Notes: generated by a model from the letters alone, not told the origin. DNA of 64,000 bases from Actomonas aquatica (GCF_019679435.2 NZ_CP139781.1:5080001-5144000); one strand, 5' to 3'. Positions 16,597 through 27,780 are shown, counted from the stretch's first letter. Program-made: numbers and translations.

Positions 16597-17793
16597 ATGC
16601 CCTCTCTTTCCTCACGCTTTTCGGTTCTGAAGACGCGACCACGCTCGGTCGTGTTGTTGCCGGACCATCGCTTCTTCGTGCGTTCGGTGCCGGTCTCGCG
16701 CGACGTCGAAGCGGGCACCGAGCGCGAACAGATCGAGCTCGCCCTCGAAGCCATGGCGCCGTTCCCGCTCAGCCAGCTCTACTGGGGCTACTGGACCAAG
16801 GCCGGCTGCGAGCGCGCGCTGGTATTTGCCGCCTACAAAAAACGTTTCACCGCCGACGCGACCGAGGACTGGGCGGAGGCCGAATGGGTGGCGCCGCGTT
16901 TCGGCGCGCTGCTGGCGAGCGAAGCGCCGGCTCCGGCCACGACGTGGATTTTGCGCAGCGACGAAGGGCTGACCGCGCTGCACTTTGGCGATGAGAGTGG
17001 CGTGCCGACCCGCGTGACGTCGGTGGAGCTGAGCGACGAAGCGACCGAGACCCAAATTTCCGCAGCCCGCGAACACCTCATCAAAACCTGCGGCGGTAGC
17101 CGCAGTGTGGAGGACATCGACGAACTCGAAGTGGATCCCGGTCAACCAGGCGACGACGCGCTCGACATCCGCCACGGCGCGGCGAAGGCCGAGTTGAGTC
17201 TAGACCGCGCGCAACGTCTCGACGTGCGCGACCAGGACGAGCTCTCGGCGCGGCGACGGGCGCGGGTGCGCGACACCTGGGCGTGGCGCACGGTGGTGGC
17301 GGCGCTGGTCGTGCTGCTGTTGTCGGCGCTGGGCGAAGCGACTTTATTTGGATTGGAACTGTGGCAAAAAGGCCGCCGTGCGCGCGTCGCCGCGCAGACG
17401 CCGATTGTGAACGAAATCGAGACGGCGGAGCGGCTCGCATCGCGCATCGAAGAACTGCGCACGCAGCGCCTGCGGCCTTTCGAAATGATCGCGCTCGTGG
17501 ATCAGCCGCGGCCGGAATCGATCGTGTTTTTGGAGACGCGGGCGATCGGGCTCTACACGATGGAAATCGAGGCCGAGACCGACAATCAGGCCGACGTGAA
17601 TGTTTACATCAACGCCCTGCAGCAGCTGGCCGGCACGGAGTCGGTCGAGTCGCTCGGGCTCAATGCGCGCGGCGCGCGGGCGACGCTCACGCTGCGGGTG
17701 AATTTCTCGCCGGACGCCTTCGATACGGCGGCGCCGCCGCCGCCCGAGGAAGCGATGCCGCCGCCGGCGAGTGAAGAGGAGGTGTCGGTATGA
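16597..17793 (+). CDS. gspL: Type II secretion inner-membrane protein GspL-like
   Basis: 398 residues from MPSLSSRFSVLKTRPRSV, following gspK by 4 bases. The N-terminal cytoplasmic part (about 1-225) has VVLLPDHRFFVRSVPVSR and REQIELALEAMAPFPLSQLYWGY, an actin-like fold remnant as in GspL/PilM. A single membrane segment follows (about 229-250; VVAALVVLLLSALGEATLFG). The periplasmic part contains a coiled stretch (IVNEIETAERLASRIEELR) and a ferredoxin-like segment (YTMEIEAETDNQADVNVYINALQQL), like PilN/GspL. The tail is Pro/Glu-rich. The assignment leans on position and topology. It would link the GspE ATPase to the membrane platform. Confidence 0.75.
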   Translation: MPSLSSRFSVLKTRPRSVVLLPDHRFFVRSVPVSRDVEAGTEREQIELALEAMAPFPLSQLYWGYWTKAGCERALVFAAYKKRFTADATEDWAEAEWVAPRFGALLASEAPAPATTWILRSDEGLTALHFGDESGVPTRVTSVELSDEATETQISAAREHLIKTCGGSRSVEDIDELEVDPGQPGDDALDIRHGAAKAELSLDRAQRLDVRDQDELSARRRARVRDTWAWRTVVAALVVLLLSALGEATLFGLELWQKGRRARVAAQTPIVNEIETAERLASRIEELRTQRLRPFEMIALVDQPRPESIVFLETRAIGLYTMEIEAETDNQADVNVYINALQQLAGTESVESLGLNARGARATLTLRVNFSPDAFDTAAPPPPEEAMPPPASEEEVSV

Positions 17794-18320
17794 GAGCTTG
17801 GTTCATGGGCAAACACGCCCGGGAAAAGTTTTTGTTGCTCGGCCTGTTGGTCGCCGCGGCGGTGCTGTGGGCGAATGATCTGACGCAGCGGCTCGGCACG
17901 ACGGCGCGCGAAGTGACGGTGCTCTCGAGCAACCTCCAGACGCAGCAGCAGTGGTTGGACAACCGCGAGCGCATCGAAGCCGAAGCGCGGGCCGCGGTGG
18001 AGGATCTCGACAGCTCGCGCACCTTCAACAGCGTGGCGCTCTCGGCAGAGTTGAGCACGATCGCGGAGCAGACCGGCATCGCGGAGACGTTGCGTTCCAG
18101 TGCGGCCGGCACGCAGCAAACGGCGCAGTTCTCGGTGCACCAAGTGGAGCTCACGCTCACGCGGGTGCCGTGGGAAAATCTTCTGCAGTTTTACGAAGCG
18201 CTGTCGCAGCGCGCGCCCTACATCAGCATCGAGCAGTTCCGTTTGTTTTCGGTGCGCAGTGATACCTCGTTGCTGAATGCGCAGTTGCTCGTATCGTCGG
18301 TCGAAATCACGACCCCTTAG
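17790..18320 (+). CDS. gspM: Type II secretion protein GspM-like
   Basis: 176 residues. The start overlaps the gspL stop (ATGA). There is one N-terminal membrane segment (KFLLLGLLVAAAVLWANDL), then a coiled coil (REVTVLSSNLQTQQQWLDNRERIEAEARAAVEDL) and a small ferredoxin-like domain (AQFSVHQVELTLTRVPWENLLQFYEALSQRAPYISIEQ). This topology matches GspM/PilO, partner of GspL. The sequence is divergent, so the name rests on topology and position. Confidence 0.72.
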   Translation: MRAWFMGKHAREKFLLLGLLVAAAVLWANDLTQRLGTTAREVTVLSSNLQTQQQWLDNRERIEAEARAAVEDLDSSRTFNSVALSAELSTIAEQTGIAETLRSSAAGTQQTAQFSVHQVELTLTRVPWENLLQFYEALSQRAPYISIEQFRLFSVRSDTSLLNAQLLVSSVEITTP

Positions 18321-18800
18321 ATGGCAGGACGATCATCCAACATACCGGCCAGCGTGGAACCCACTGCCGCCCAATGTCAGGCGGCGGCGGAAGCGTGTGC
18401 CTGCTTCAACATTCGCCGCACGGCGCGGTTGGTGACGCATGTGTATGACGAAGCCTTGGCACCGCTGAAGGTGAGCTCGGGGCAGTTTGTGATCCTGCTG
18501 GCTGCGCGCATTCTCGACGCGGGCACGATGCAGGAGTTGGCGGAGGCGGTGTCGCTGGACCGCTCGGCGCTGTCGCGGTCGTTACGACCGCTGGTGGCGC
18601 GGGGGTTGTTGAGCATCAACGTGGGGCAGGATCGCCGACGGCGCGAAGTGTCGATCACGGCAGACGGCATGCAGCTCTTGGCCGACGGGGCACCGCATTG
18701 GCAGCAGGCGCAGGATCGCATGCAAGCGGCGCTGGGCGGCAACGGATTTGAGGGTCTGTTGCGGATGAGCAAAGACAGCTTCGCGGCGTTGTCGGCCTGA
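18321..18800 (+). CDS. MarR-family transcriptional regulator
   Basis: 159 residues; the ATG starts directly after the gspM stop with no gap, so co-transcription is likely. The winged-helix core has CACFNIRRTARLVTHVYDEALAPLKVSSGQFVILL, TMQELAEAVSLDRSALSRSLRPLVARGLL (recognition helix) and the wing DRRRREVSITADGMQLL. MarR proteins usually respond to small molecules and repress nearby genes. Whether it controls the secretion genes is unknown; it is unusual to find one at the end of a T2SS operon. A Cys pair near the N-terminus (CACF) could be redox- or metal-sensitive, which is speculative. Confidence 0.85.
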   Translation: MAGRSSNIPASVEPTAAQCQAAAEACACFNIRRTARLVTHVYDEALAPLKVSSGQFVILLAARILDAGTMQELAEAVSLDRSALSRSLRPLVARGLLSINVGQDRRRREVSITADGMQLLADGAPHWQQAQDRMQAALGGNGFEGLLRMSKDSFAALSA

Positions 18801-18912
18801 GGGTGCGACGTGGGCCCGAGGCGGGGCACTGAGGCAAGCGGTTGGCGATTCGCGGAAAAGAGACCTTGCGGCGGCACCAACACGGCCAACGGTGGTCTGC
18901 CTTCCTCCATCC

Positions 18913-20976
18913 ATGAAACGCCCCGAATTTCGCTTCGCCCTCCTCTCAGCAGCCCTCGCGCTGGCCACCGGTTTGACCGCTCAGGATCGTCCGCTGCCGA
19001 CTGGCGCCGTGCCCGTCGTCTCCTCCGCGATCCCTGATCAATCGGGTCAAGTGGGTGGTGCCACGGTCTCCGTCGACCTGCGGGAGCATCTTGATCTGAA
19101 CACGGAGCGCACCGGTTTTGTGCGCTTCGATACAACCTTTGGTAAGCTCGACGTGGAGCTGTTGCCGGATCACGCGCCGCTGAACGCGGCCAACTTCCTG
19201 ACCTACGTGCGGGCAGGGCACTACGATGGCACCATCATTCACCGCACGGCGTTTTTTGATGCGCAGGACAACCTGCCGGAGATCGTGCAGGGCGGCGGTT
19301 ACACGCCGGAAAACCCGCCGCAGTATAAAACGCCCAACGATCCGGTGGTCTTGGAATACAGTCACCCCAACGAGCGGGGCACCCTGGCCGCAGCGCGCAC
19401 GCAGGTCGCCGATTCCGCCACCTCGCAGTGGTATTTCAACACGTCGGACAATACCACGGGTCTCGGCCAAACTGACGGCCAAGGCGGCTACAGTGTGTTC
19501 GGCAAGACGGTGGGCTCCGGTATGGCGGTTGTGGATACGATGGGCCTGGTGAACACCTTTGCCTACAATACCATTCTGACCGATTTGCCGTTGCGTTTCT
19601 TCAGCGGTGGTCCGCTGACGGAGCAGAACTTCGTTAACATTTTTTCGGTTTACGAAGTGCCGCTCTACCCGGCGGCGGCGGGCGATGAGGCCGTGCTCAA
19701 TTTCAGTGCGACCAGCTCCGATGAAAGCGTCGTGATGGTGACCGTCGATGGCTCAAACCTCATTCTGACACCGGTGAGCGCCGGCAATGCCACCATCACC
19801 GTAGCGGCGGAAACCATCAGTGAGGATCGGGTGGAAGACAGCTTTGTCTTCGCGTCGACGGGTCTGGGAATCGCGCAGCAACCGCAGAGCCAGGATGTGA
19901 GCGCGGGGGCGAGTGCGACCTTCACGGTCGATGCTCCGGCGGCCAATGGCACCAACACCTACCAGTGGTATGTCTTCCGTTCCGGGATGGCGGAGCCGGC
20001 GGTGATCGCGGGTGCAACCGGTGCGTCCTACACGGTGAACAACGTGCAGGCGGCCAACATGGGTGCTTACTTTGTGCGGGTGACCAATGGCGGTGACACG
20101 GTGCAGTCCGACGCCGCTCTGCTCACGCTCACGGGCGGCACCAGCCGCCTCTCCAATCTCTCGACCCGCGGTCGGATTCCGGCCGGTGGCTCGCTCACGC
20201 CGGGCTTCGTGCTGACGGGCGACGGCAACAAGCCGCTCGTGGTGCGAGCGGTGGGACCGACCCTGATCGACTTCGGCCTGACGGCCGGCTTGTTGGACCC
20301 GACGATGGACATCATCCCGCAGGGTCTGAGTGAATCCGTCGTAAGCAACGACAACTGGGGCGACGCGGCCAACGCGGCGACCTTGGTGACGACCAGCAAC
20401 CAGTTGGGCGCGTTCCCGCTGACGGCGGCCTCGCTCGACGCGGCTCTGCTGACCGATGTGGCGTTGCCCAACAGCAACAACAACCGCGGCTACACCGTGC
20501 GTATCCAGTCCACGGATGCGGCGGCCTCGGGCATCGCCCTGGCGGAGGTTTACGATCCGGAAGCACTGGGGGCGGCGACGCGCCTGGTGAATGTGTCGGC
20601 GCTCGGTTACTCGGGCACCGGTGATGACGCACTGGTCCCGGGTTTCGTGATCGAAGGTTCGGGGGCCAAGACGATGTTGATCCGCGTGGTGGGTCCGTCC
20701 CTGGAGCAGTTTAACGTGGGGGGGCGCATGGCTGATCCGCGCCTGACGATCGTGCCGCTGCAGCAAAGCTTCGCGGTGGCGGCGAACGACAACTGGGGTG
20801 GCACCGATGCGCTCAAGACGGCGTTTGGCACGACGGGCGCGTTCAGCTTTTCCGGTGACGCGTCGCTCGACGCCGCGGTGCTGGTGCGGTTGCCGCCGGG
20901 TGGTTACACCGTCGTTGTGGCGGGCGCGGCGGGTGGCACCGGTCAGGTGCTGGTCGAGGCCTACGACGTGCAGTGA
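18913..20976 (+). CDS. Secreted cyclophilin-type peptidyl-prolyl isomerase with Ig-like domain
   Basis: 687 residues from MKRPEFRFALLSAALALATG, with a signal peptide and pyrimidine-rich leader CTTCCTCCATCC. A cyclophilin domain spans about residues 70-220: GFVRFDTTFGKLDVELLPDHAP, NFLTYVRAGHYDGTIIHRT, GGGYTPENPP, SHPNERGTLAAART, SQWYFNTSDNT and YSVFGKTVGSGMAVVD. A linker is followed by an Ig-like domain (about 310-410; TYQWYVFRSG, NMGAYFVRVTN). The C-terminal half holds two copies of a beta-rich unit (RLSNLSTRGRIPAGGSL, LVVRAVGPTLIDFGL; LVNVSALGYSG, LIRVVGPSLEQF) common in secreted Verrucomicrobia proteins. It could help fold exported proteins; the link to the adjacent T2SS is inferred. Confidence 0.83.
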   Translation: MKRPEFRFALLSAALALATGLTAQDRPLPTGAVPVVSSAIPDQSGQVGGATVSVDLREHLDLNTERTGFVRFDTTFGKLDVELLPDHAPLNAANFLTYVRAGHYDGTIIHRTAFFDAQDNLPEIVQGGGYTPENPPQYKTPNDPVVLEYSHPNERGTLAAARTQVADSATSQWYFNTSDNTTGLGQTDGQGGYSVFGKTVGSGMAVVDTMGLVNTFAYNTILTDLPLRFFSGGPLTEQNFVNIFSVYEVPLYPAAAGDEAVLNFSATSSDESVVMVTVDGSNLILTPVSAGNATITVAAETISEDRVEDSFVFASTGLGIAQQPQSQDVSAGASATFTVDAPAANGTNTYQWYVFRSGMAEPAVIAGATGASYTVNNVQAANMGAYFVRVTNGGDTVQSDAALLTLTGGTSRLSNLSTRGRIPAGGSLTPGFVLTGDGNKPLVVRAVGPTLIDFGLTAGLLDPTMDIIPQGLSESVVSNDNWGDAANAATLVTTSNQLGAFPLTAASLDAALLTDVALPNSNNNRGYTVRIQSTDAAASGIALAEVYDPEALGAATRLVNVSALGYSGTGDDALVPGFVIEGSGAKTMLIRVVGPSLEQFNVGGRMADPRLTIVPLQQSFAVAANDNWGGTDALKTAFGTTGAFSFSGDASLDAAVLVRLPPGGYTVVVAGAAGGTGQVLVEAYDVQ

Positions 20977-21011
20977 GGCTGACGCGCAGGCGTATTTAAA
21001 ATGATAGGACG

Positions 21012-21047
21012 AAGACCGCGGAGGGATCCGCGGTCTTTTTTATTTTT
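21012..21047 (+). terminator. Rho-independent terminator of the cyclophilin gene
   Basis: An 11-bp perfect stem AAGACCGCGGA / TCCGCGGTCTT with GGGA loop is followed by a run of T (TTTTTTATTTTT). It begins 36 bases after the stop codon. It is the clearest terminator in the window for the plus strand. Confidence 0.93.
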
Positions 21048-21105
21048 GGTGGAAGGGGAGGGGGAAGGGCGCGCGCGGGAGGGCGGAGGGGCAGGAGGGG
21101 CAGGT

Positions 21106-21145
21106 GGGGGAGAAAGATAAAGATAAAGAATAAAGAGAAAGATGG
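21106..21145. repeat. Partial copy 3 of the purine-rich repeat arm
   Basis: GGGGGAGAAAGATAAAGATA followed by AAGAATAAAGAGAAAGATGG. It matches only the A/G-rich right arm of the repeats at 8091 and 13384; the left arm and centre are absent. It sits between the cyclophilin gene and gspF, so copies lie at both internal breaks of the T2SS cluster. Confidence 0.65.
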
Positions 21146-21168
21146 GGGGGCGGAGGGGCAGCGTTAGC

Positions 21169-21268
21169 GCGAGCAAGCTCGCGGCCTACGTGGAGGGTTC
21201 GGCCGCGCACTGTAGGCTGCGAGCCCTGGTCGCCTCTGGCGCCGCCGTAGGCGGGTAAACTTGCTCGC
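21169..21268. repeat. REP-like cluster with GTAG feet
   Basis: Three units. 21169-21189 is GCGAGCAAGCTCGCGG then CCTAC (minus orientation). 21212-21233 starts GTAGGCTGCGAGCC. 21247-21268 starts GTAGGCGGGTAAACTTGC. Opposed units share GTAG feet, like BIMEs. They fill the gene-free stretch 21048-21300 between the terminator and the gspF stop. Confidence 0.6.
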
Positions 21269-21300
21269 GCTGCGTCGGCCCGGGCGGGCTGCGCCGGCCT

Positions 21301-22578
21301 TTACATGCTGAAGCTGCTGCTCAGGGAGAAGATGGCGCTGACCATGGCGTAGGCGATGAAACCTACAAAAACGAAGACGCTGAGCAGCACGCCGCTGGCG
21401 AGGACCTTGGTGAAGGTGTTGAGCTGACCGCTGATCTTTTTGCGGTAGGTCACGGCCATCTTTTTGAGCGAGGGCACGACGTTGCCGGTGTTTTCACCGA
21501 CGGCGAGTTGGTCGAGCACGAGGTCGGGGAAACAGCCGGTGCCGGGCAGGGCCTGCGAGAGCGATTCACCCTCGAGGATACGATCCGTGGCCTCATCAAA
21601 GGCGCTGCGGTGGACGCGGTTTTGGATCTGCTTTTCGGTCATGCGCAGGGCTTCGGCGGTGGTGATGCCGTTTTCCAGCAGCACCGAGAGGGTTTGGCTG
21701 AAGGCGAGCACGGTCTGGCTCTGGGCGAAGTCGCCGAGGAGCGGCATACGCAACAACCAGCGGTCGCTCACGGCGCGGCCGGCTTCACTCACCCGCCAGC
21801 GCCAGAGGGACAGGCCGAAGAAGATCACGGCGCCGATGACAATGAGGCCGTATTTGAGCGCGAACTCGGAGACCGCGACGAGGATGGCGGTCGACCACGG
21901 CAGGTCGCCGCCGAGGGCATCAAGCAGGGTCTGCAGGCGGGGCAGCAGGAAGAAGAGGAAGAACAGGATCACGCCGGTGGCGACGACCGTCATGAAGATC
22001 GGGTAGGCGAGGGCGTTGCCGAGTTGCCGCTGCATTTCCCGCTGTTCGGAGAGATGCTCGATGATGCGGTTGAGCGTGTCGTTGAGGTTGCCGGTGGCTT
22101 CGCCGGCCTGGATGAGGTTGACGGTGGATTCGTCGAAGACCTGCGGGAAGTCGACCAGCGCGCGGGAGAGGTTGGCGCCTTCGGAGAGGCGTTCCCAGAC
22201 CTCGGTGCTGAGGCCCTTGAGCACGGGATCCTTGAGGCGGGTGGCGAGCAGGCGGATGGCTTCACCGGCGGAGAGACCGCTGGAGGTGAGGTCATACACG
22301 GCCTGAAGGAAGGGCAGGCGATGCTTGCGGGTAAACTTGATCTTGCCGGCGTGACGGGAGCTCGACGGCGACGGGGGCGTGTTGGTGGAGGTAGCCGGTT
22401 TGCCGGGCTTCGGCTTCTTGGCTTTGCGCGGGGCGGCGCCGGTGCGCTCGTCGAGCTTGATCGGGCGCAGTCCGCGAGCCTGCAGGCGGCGCAGCGCGTC
22501 CTTGCGCGACGGCGCTTCCAGCTCGTCGGCGACGGCCTGACCGGAACGGTCGCGGGCGGTGTAGGCGAAACGCGGCAT
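21301..22578 (-). CDS. gspF: Type II secretion inner-membrane platform protein GspF
   Basis: 425 residues. The N-terminus MPRFAYTARDRSGQAVADELEAPSRKDALRRL is the typical GspF start. A Pro/Lys/Ser-rich linker follows (PRKAKKPKPGKP), longer than in most relatives. Two repeated T2SSF domains come next: LTSSGLSAGEAIRLLATRL with TVNLIQAGEATGNLNDTL, and VLLENGITTAEALRMTEKQI with QLAVGENTGNVVPSLKKMA. Three membrane segments are visible (IFMTVVATGVILFFLFFLLP, YGLIVIGAVIFFGLSLW, ASGVLLSVFVFVGFIAYAMV). It forms the membrane platform with GspL/M and GspE. The gspD-E-F cluster runs on the minus strand, opposite to gspG-M. Confidence 0.92.
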   Translation of the reverse strand: MPRFAYTARDRSGQAVADELEAPSRKDALRRLQARGLRPIKLDERTGAAPRKAKKPKPGKPATSTNTPPSPSSSRHAGKIKFTRKHRLPFLQAVYDLTSSGLSAGEAIRLLATRLKDPVLKGLSTEVWERLSEGANLSRALVDFPQVFDESTVNLIQAGEATGNLNDTLNRIIEHLSEQREMQRQLGNALAYPIFMTVVATGVILFFLFFLLPRLQTLLDALGGDLPWSTAILVAVSEFALKYGLIVIGAVIFFGLSLWRWRVSEAGRAVSDRWLLRMPLLGDFAQSQTVLAFSQTLSVLLENGITTAEALRMTEKQIQNRVHRSAFDEATDRILEGESLSQALPGTGCFPDLVLDQLAVGENTGNVVPSLKKMAVTYRKKISGQLNTFTKVLASGVLLSVFVFVGFIAYAMVSAIFSLSSSFSM

Positions 22579-22601
22579 CAGCGGAGAGGCAGGGCTTTTT
22601 C

Positions 22602-22714
22602 TTTAACCACGGATGGACACGGATGGCTTCGCCTACCGGCTACGCATCGGAATTGTTTATCAAAAGCTTGAAGCGGAACGTTAGTGACGCTCATCCGTGT
22701 CCATCCGTGGTTTA
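22602..22714. repeat. Long inverted repeat between gspE and gspF
   Basis: Left arm 22605-22625 begins AACCACGGATGG and contains the word GGATGGACACGGATG; right arm 22692-22712 is its perfect reverse complement over 21 bases. The 66-base centre is not a gene. Arms carry a repeated CACGGATGG-type word. This kind of ACCACGGAT-rich inverted repeat is dispersed in many Verrucomicrobia genomes (recollection). It lies within the 151-base gspE-gspF gap and could form a strong hairpin in the shared mRNA. Confidence 0.75.
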
Positions 22715-22729
22715 TAAAAGTCCGGTGGT

Positions 22730-24460
<1,731 letters not shown>

Positions 24461-24463
24461 GGC

Positions 24464-26509
24464 TTATTGATCCATCGGTTCGCCCTTGAGGACGCGCTCG
24501 GTTTCTTCGCCGATCTCGGTGGCGCGCAGCCGTTTCATGGCGTCGGCGTTGTCGATATCGGAGTGGGTCAGCACGACCGGGCGGAGGAAGAAGATGAGGT
24601 CGGTGCGCTGGTCGTCGCGGGAGCGGCTGCCAAAGATGTCGCTGATGATGGGAATGGGGCCGAAGCGGGTGCGGCCGCGGTTCTCCACCTTCTGCTGGAG
24701 GCCGCCGAGCACGATGATTTCGCCGCTGTTGACGGTGATGAAGGACTCGGCTTCGCGTTTGCTGATGACGGGCTGTTCGTTGCCGTCGACCTCGACGGTG
24801 TCGATCTGGCTGGAGACCTCCTGTTTGATCTCCATCTGCACGGAGCCGTTGGAACCGATGAGGGGTTTGACCTGCAGGGTGATACCCACCTCGCGGCTCG
24901 AAATGGTGGTGCGGCCGAAACCGCTGTTGACCGAACCGGAGTTGGTGGTGTCGGACAGGAAGCTGTTGATCGTGGGAATATCGCGGCCGACAAAGACGCG
25001 GGATTCCTTGTTGTGGGTCGTGACGATCGACGGGTTGGAGAGGATGTTGGCCTTGGTTTTGCGGCTGTCGTCAGAGGTGATGTTGACGATGGAGGTGAGG
25101 TCCCAACCGCTGAAGGTGGCGAAGCCGGAGGCGAGGGCGGTGGCGGCGTCGGTGGCGTCGCCGGCGAGTGCACCCACGCCACCAATACCGATGCGATCTC
25201 CGGTGGCGTTGAAGCCGACCAGTTTGCCTTGATCGACGACGAGGTTGAGCGAGCTGATGCCGGTCGAGTCGCGATCGGTGAGGGCGACCTCGGCGATGAC
25301 GACCTCGATGCGCACCTGGGCGAGCAGCACGTCGATCTTGTTAACGAGCTCTTTGATGAGGCGGATGTCCTCGACGGTGCCGGAGACGACGACGGCGTTG
25401 CTGCGTTCGTCGGCGAGCACGGTGACGAGCTCGGAGAATTCGTTGGTGTTGATGCCGGCGGCGTTCGCGGCGGCCTGAGCGGCGTTGTTGTTCGGCTGCG
25501 CGGGCTGGACTGTCTGCATGGCGGCGGTGCCGGTGCGGCGGGCGGACTCTGTGCGGGAGGCAGCTTGGTTTTGGCCGGAGACGAGCTGGCTCACGAGGGA
25601 GGCGACCTCGGTGGCCTCGGCGTGCTTGAGGGGGATGACCTCGTTGCGGGTGTTGGGGTCGGAGCGGACGTCGAGTTTGGCGATGAGTTTATCGAAGAAG
25701 GTGTGCAGGCGCGGGTCACTGATGACGACGATCTGGTTGGTGCGGTCGTCGGCGTTGAAGGTGGTGCCGGTGCCGAGTTGCTGCTGGGCGGGGCCCTGCA
25801 GGATGGTGCGCATCTTGTTGGCGAGGTCGGAGGCCTTGGCGTAGACGAGCGGGTAGAACTTGGGTTCGAGGGAGGCGACGTTGGGGCGGTCGAGTTGTTT
25901 GACCAGGATTTCGACGCGCTGGAGCGTGCTGATCGTGTCGGTCACGAGCAGGGCGTTGGACTGCTCGAAGGGCATGGCGCCGCCGAATTGGGCATTGAGG
26001 AGGTTGGCGATCTTGGCGGCGAACTGCTCCACGCGCACGAATTCGAAGGTGAAGAGTTTGGTGGCGACACGGCCGCTGGGCGGGAGGTTGAGGGTGCTGC
26101 CTTCGATGAGTTCGGGGGCCTCGATGCGGGCGGAACCGATGGGCACCACTTTCACGAAACGATCGCCGAGGGGGGCGATGGCGATGCCGTTCATGGCGAG
26201 GGTCGTTTCGATGGCGAGCAGGGCCTCGGCCGGGGTCATCGGTTGTTTGATGACGAGGGAGAAGGACTGCTGGGGCAGGTTGGAGGGACGGAGGACCTCG
26301 CGGCCGGTGAGTTGCTCGATGAGGCCGTAGGCGCCGTCGACCGGACCCTCGGGGATGTCGATCTCCTCAATGGTGTCCGTCACGATCGGGGTGAGCGACG
26401 GGCTGAGGCTGCTGGCGGACGGGGACTCGTTGGTCTGGGCCGGGGCGAGACTCGCGAGCGCGAGCAAGCCGGAGGCGAGGACGCCGAGGCGGAAGAAACG
26501 GGAAAGCAT
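24464..26509 (-). CDS. gspD: Type II secretion outer-membrane secretin GspD
   Basis: 681 residues with a signal peptide (FRLGVLASGLLALASLAPAQ). The N0 domain (about 45-120) has GAYGLIEQLTGREVLRPSNLP. N1-N3 repeats (about 130-400) include KLFTFEFVRVEQFAAKIANLL and VIPLKHAEATEVASLVSQLVSG. The secretin domain (about 440-660) has FATFSGWDLTSIVNITSDDS, KANILSNPSIVTTHNKESRVFVG and the signature VPIISDIFGSRSRDDQRTDLIFFLRPVVL split over the last third. A Gln/Asn/Ala-rich stretch near 330 is a linker inside N3. It forms the outer-membrane channel. No GspC or pilotin gene is seen nearby. Confidence 0.93.
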   Translation of the reverse strand: MLSRFFRLGVLASGLLALASLAPAQTNESPSASSLSPSLTPIVTDTIEEIDIPEGPVDGAYGLIEQLTGREVLRPSNLPQQSFSLVIKQPMTPAEALLAIETTLAMNGIAIAPLGDRFVKVVPIGSARIEAPELIEGSTLNLPPSGRVATKLFTFEFVRVEQFAAKIANLLNAQFGGAMPFEQSNALLVTDTISTLQRVEILVKQLDRPNVASLEPKFYPLVYAKASDLANKMRTILQGPAQQQLGTGTTFNADDRTNQIVVISDPRLHTFFDKLIAKLDVRSDPNTRNEVIPLKHAEATEVASLVSQLVSGQNQAASRTESARRTGTAAMQTVQPAQPNNNAAQAAANAAGINTNEFSELVTVLADERSNAVVVSGTVEDIRLIKELVNKIDVLLAQVRIEVVIAEVALTDRDSTGISSLNLVVDQGKLVGFNATGDRIGIGGVGALAGDATDAATALASGFATFSGWDLTSIVNITSDDSRKTKANILSNPSIVTTHNKESRVFVGRDIPTINSFLSDTTNSGSVNSGFGRTTISSREVGITLQVKPLIGSNGSVQMEIKQEVSSQIDTVEVDGNEQPVISKREAESFITVNSGEIIVLGGLQQKVENRGRTRFGPIPIISDIFGSRSRDDQRTDLIFFLRPVVLTHSDIDNADAMKRLRATEIGEETERVLKGEPMDQ

Positions 26510-26691
26510 GCGGAGGAAAGTGATCAGGTTGGCGAAATGGCCAGGAGGAGGCGGAATGTGAGTCCATCCCCGGGGTCATGTAAACTGAGATATGGCTCGC
26601 GGGGACAACACAGAGACGCACGGGAATCGAGAAAGTTGCGGGATTTTGGCACTTGCGGGCTGCGGGGGGCGAACGACAGCTTCGCCGACGT

Positions 26692-27780
26692 ATGGGCAAC
26701 GTGTTTGGCGAAGTATTTAAAATCTCCACTTGGGGCGAAAGCCACGGTCCGGCCGTAGGTGTGGTCATCGATGGTTGCCCGCCGCGCCTGCCCATCACGG
26801 TGGAGGAGATCCAGGCCGAGCTCGATCGGCGCCGTCCGGGCCAGAGCGACATCGTCACGCCGCGCAAGGAGGCCGATCAGGTGGAAATCCTGTCGGGCGT
26901 CTTCGAGGGGTTAACCACCGGCACGCCGATTTCGCTGCTGGTGCGCAACGCCGACCATCGCTCCAGCGCGTATGACGAGATGAAGGACAAGTTCCGTCCG
27001 TCGCACGCCGACTTCACTTACCAGAGCAAATACGGGATCCGCGATCATCGCGGTGGTGGCCGCAGCTCGGCGCGCGAGACCATCGGGCGGGTGGCGGCGG
27101 GGGCGCTGGCCAAGAAGTTGCTCAAGGGCGTCGAGGTGCGCGCCTTCATCACGCGCATTCAGGACATCGCGATGCCGGAGGCGGCCTTGGCGGAGTTTCC
27201 CAGCGCGGAGGCCGTGGAGGCGACCCCGGTGCGTTGCCCGCATCCGGAGACGGCGGCGGCGATGATCGAGCGCATCAAAGCGGTGCGCTCCGACGGCGAT
27301 TCGGTGGGCGGCGTGATTGAATGTCGCGTGCGGGGTCTGCCGGCGGGGCTGGGTGAACCGGTTTTTGATCGGCTCGAAGCCGATCTGGCGAAGGCGATGC
27401 TGTCGTTGCCGGCGACGAAAGGTTTTGAGGTCGGCAGCGGTTTTGGCGGCACCTTGCTGAAAGGCAGCGAGCACAACGACCGCTTTGAGAACCGCGACGG
27501 TCAGGTGCGCACGGCCAGCAACCGCTCGGGCGGTGTGCAGGGCGGCATCAGCAACGGCGAGGAGCTGGTCTTCCGCGTGGCGTTTAAGCCGACGGCGACG
27601 ATTTTGCAGAAGCAGGCCACGGTCGATCGTGACGGGCAGCCCACGGAATTGATGGGCAAGGGCCGTCATGATCCCTGCGTGGTGCCGCGGGCGGTGCCGA
27701 TCGTCGAGGCGATGGCCGCGCTGGTGCTGGTGGATCATTGGATGCGTCAGCAGGCGCAGAACGGGAGTTTTCCGCAGTGA
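26692..27780 (+). CDS. aroC: Chorismate synthase AroC
   Basis: 362 residues starting [19 protein letters not shown], the universal AroC N-terminus, which fixes the start although the frame is open 39 bases upstream. Other signatures: [95 protein letters not shown] and [21 protein letters not shown]. It converts EPSP to chorismate using reduced FMN, the last step of the shikimate pathway, in the cytoplasm. The stop overlaps the next gene's GTG. It is divergent from gspD across about 180 bases that hold both promoters. Confidence 0.97.
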   Translation: MGNVFGEVFKISTWGESHGPAVGVVIDGCPPRLPITVEEIQAELDRRRPGQSDIVTPRKEADQVEILSGVFEGLTTGTPISLLVRNADHRSSAYDEMKDKFRPSHADFTYQSKYGIRDHRGGGRSSARETIGRVAAGALAKKLLKGVEVRAFITRIQDIAMPEAALAEFPSAEAVEATPVRCPHPETAAAMIERIKAVRSDGDSVGGVIECRVRGLPAGLGEPVFDRLEADLAKAMLSLPATKGFEVGSGFGGTLLKGSEHNDRFENRDGQVRTASNRSGGVQGGISNGEELVFRVAFKPTATILQKQATVDRDGQPTELMGKGRHDPCVVPRAVPIVEAMAALVLVDHWMRQQAQNGSFPQ

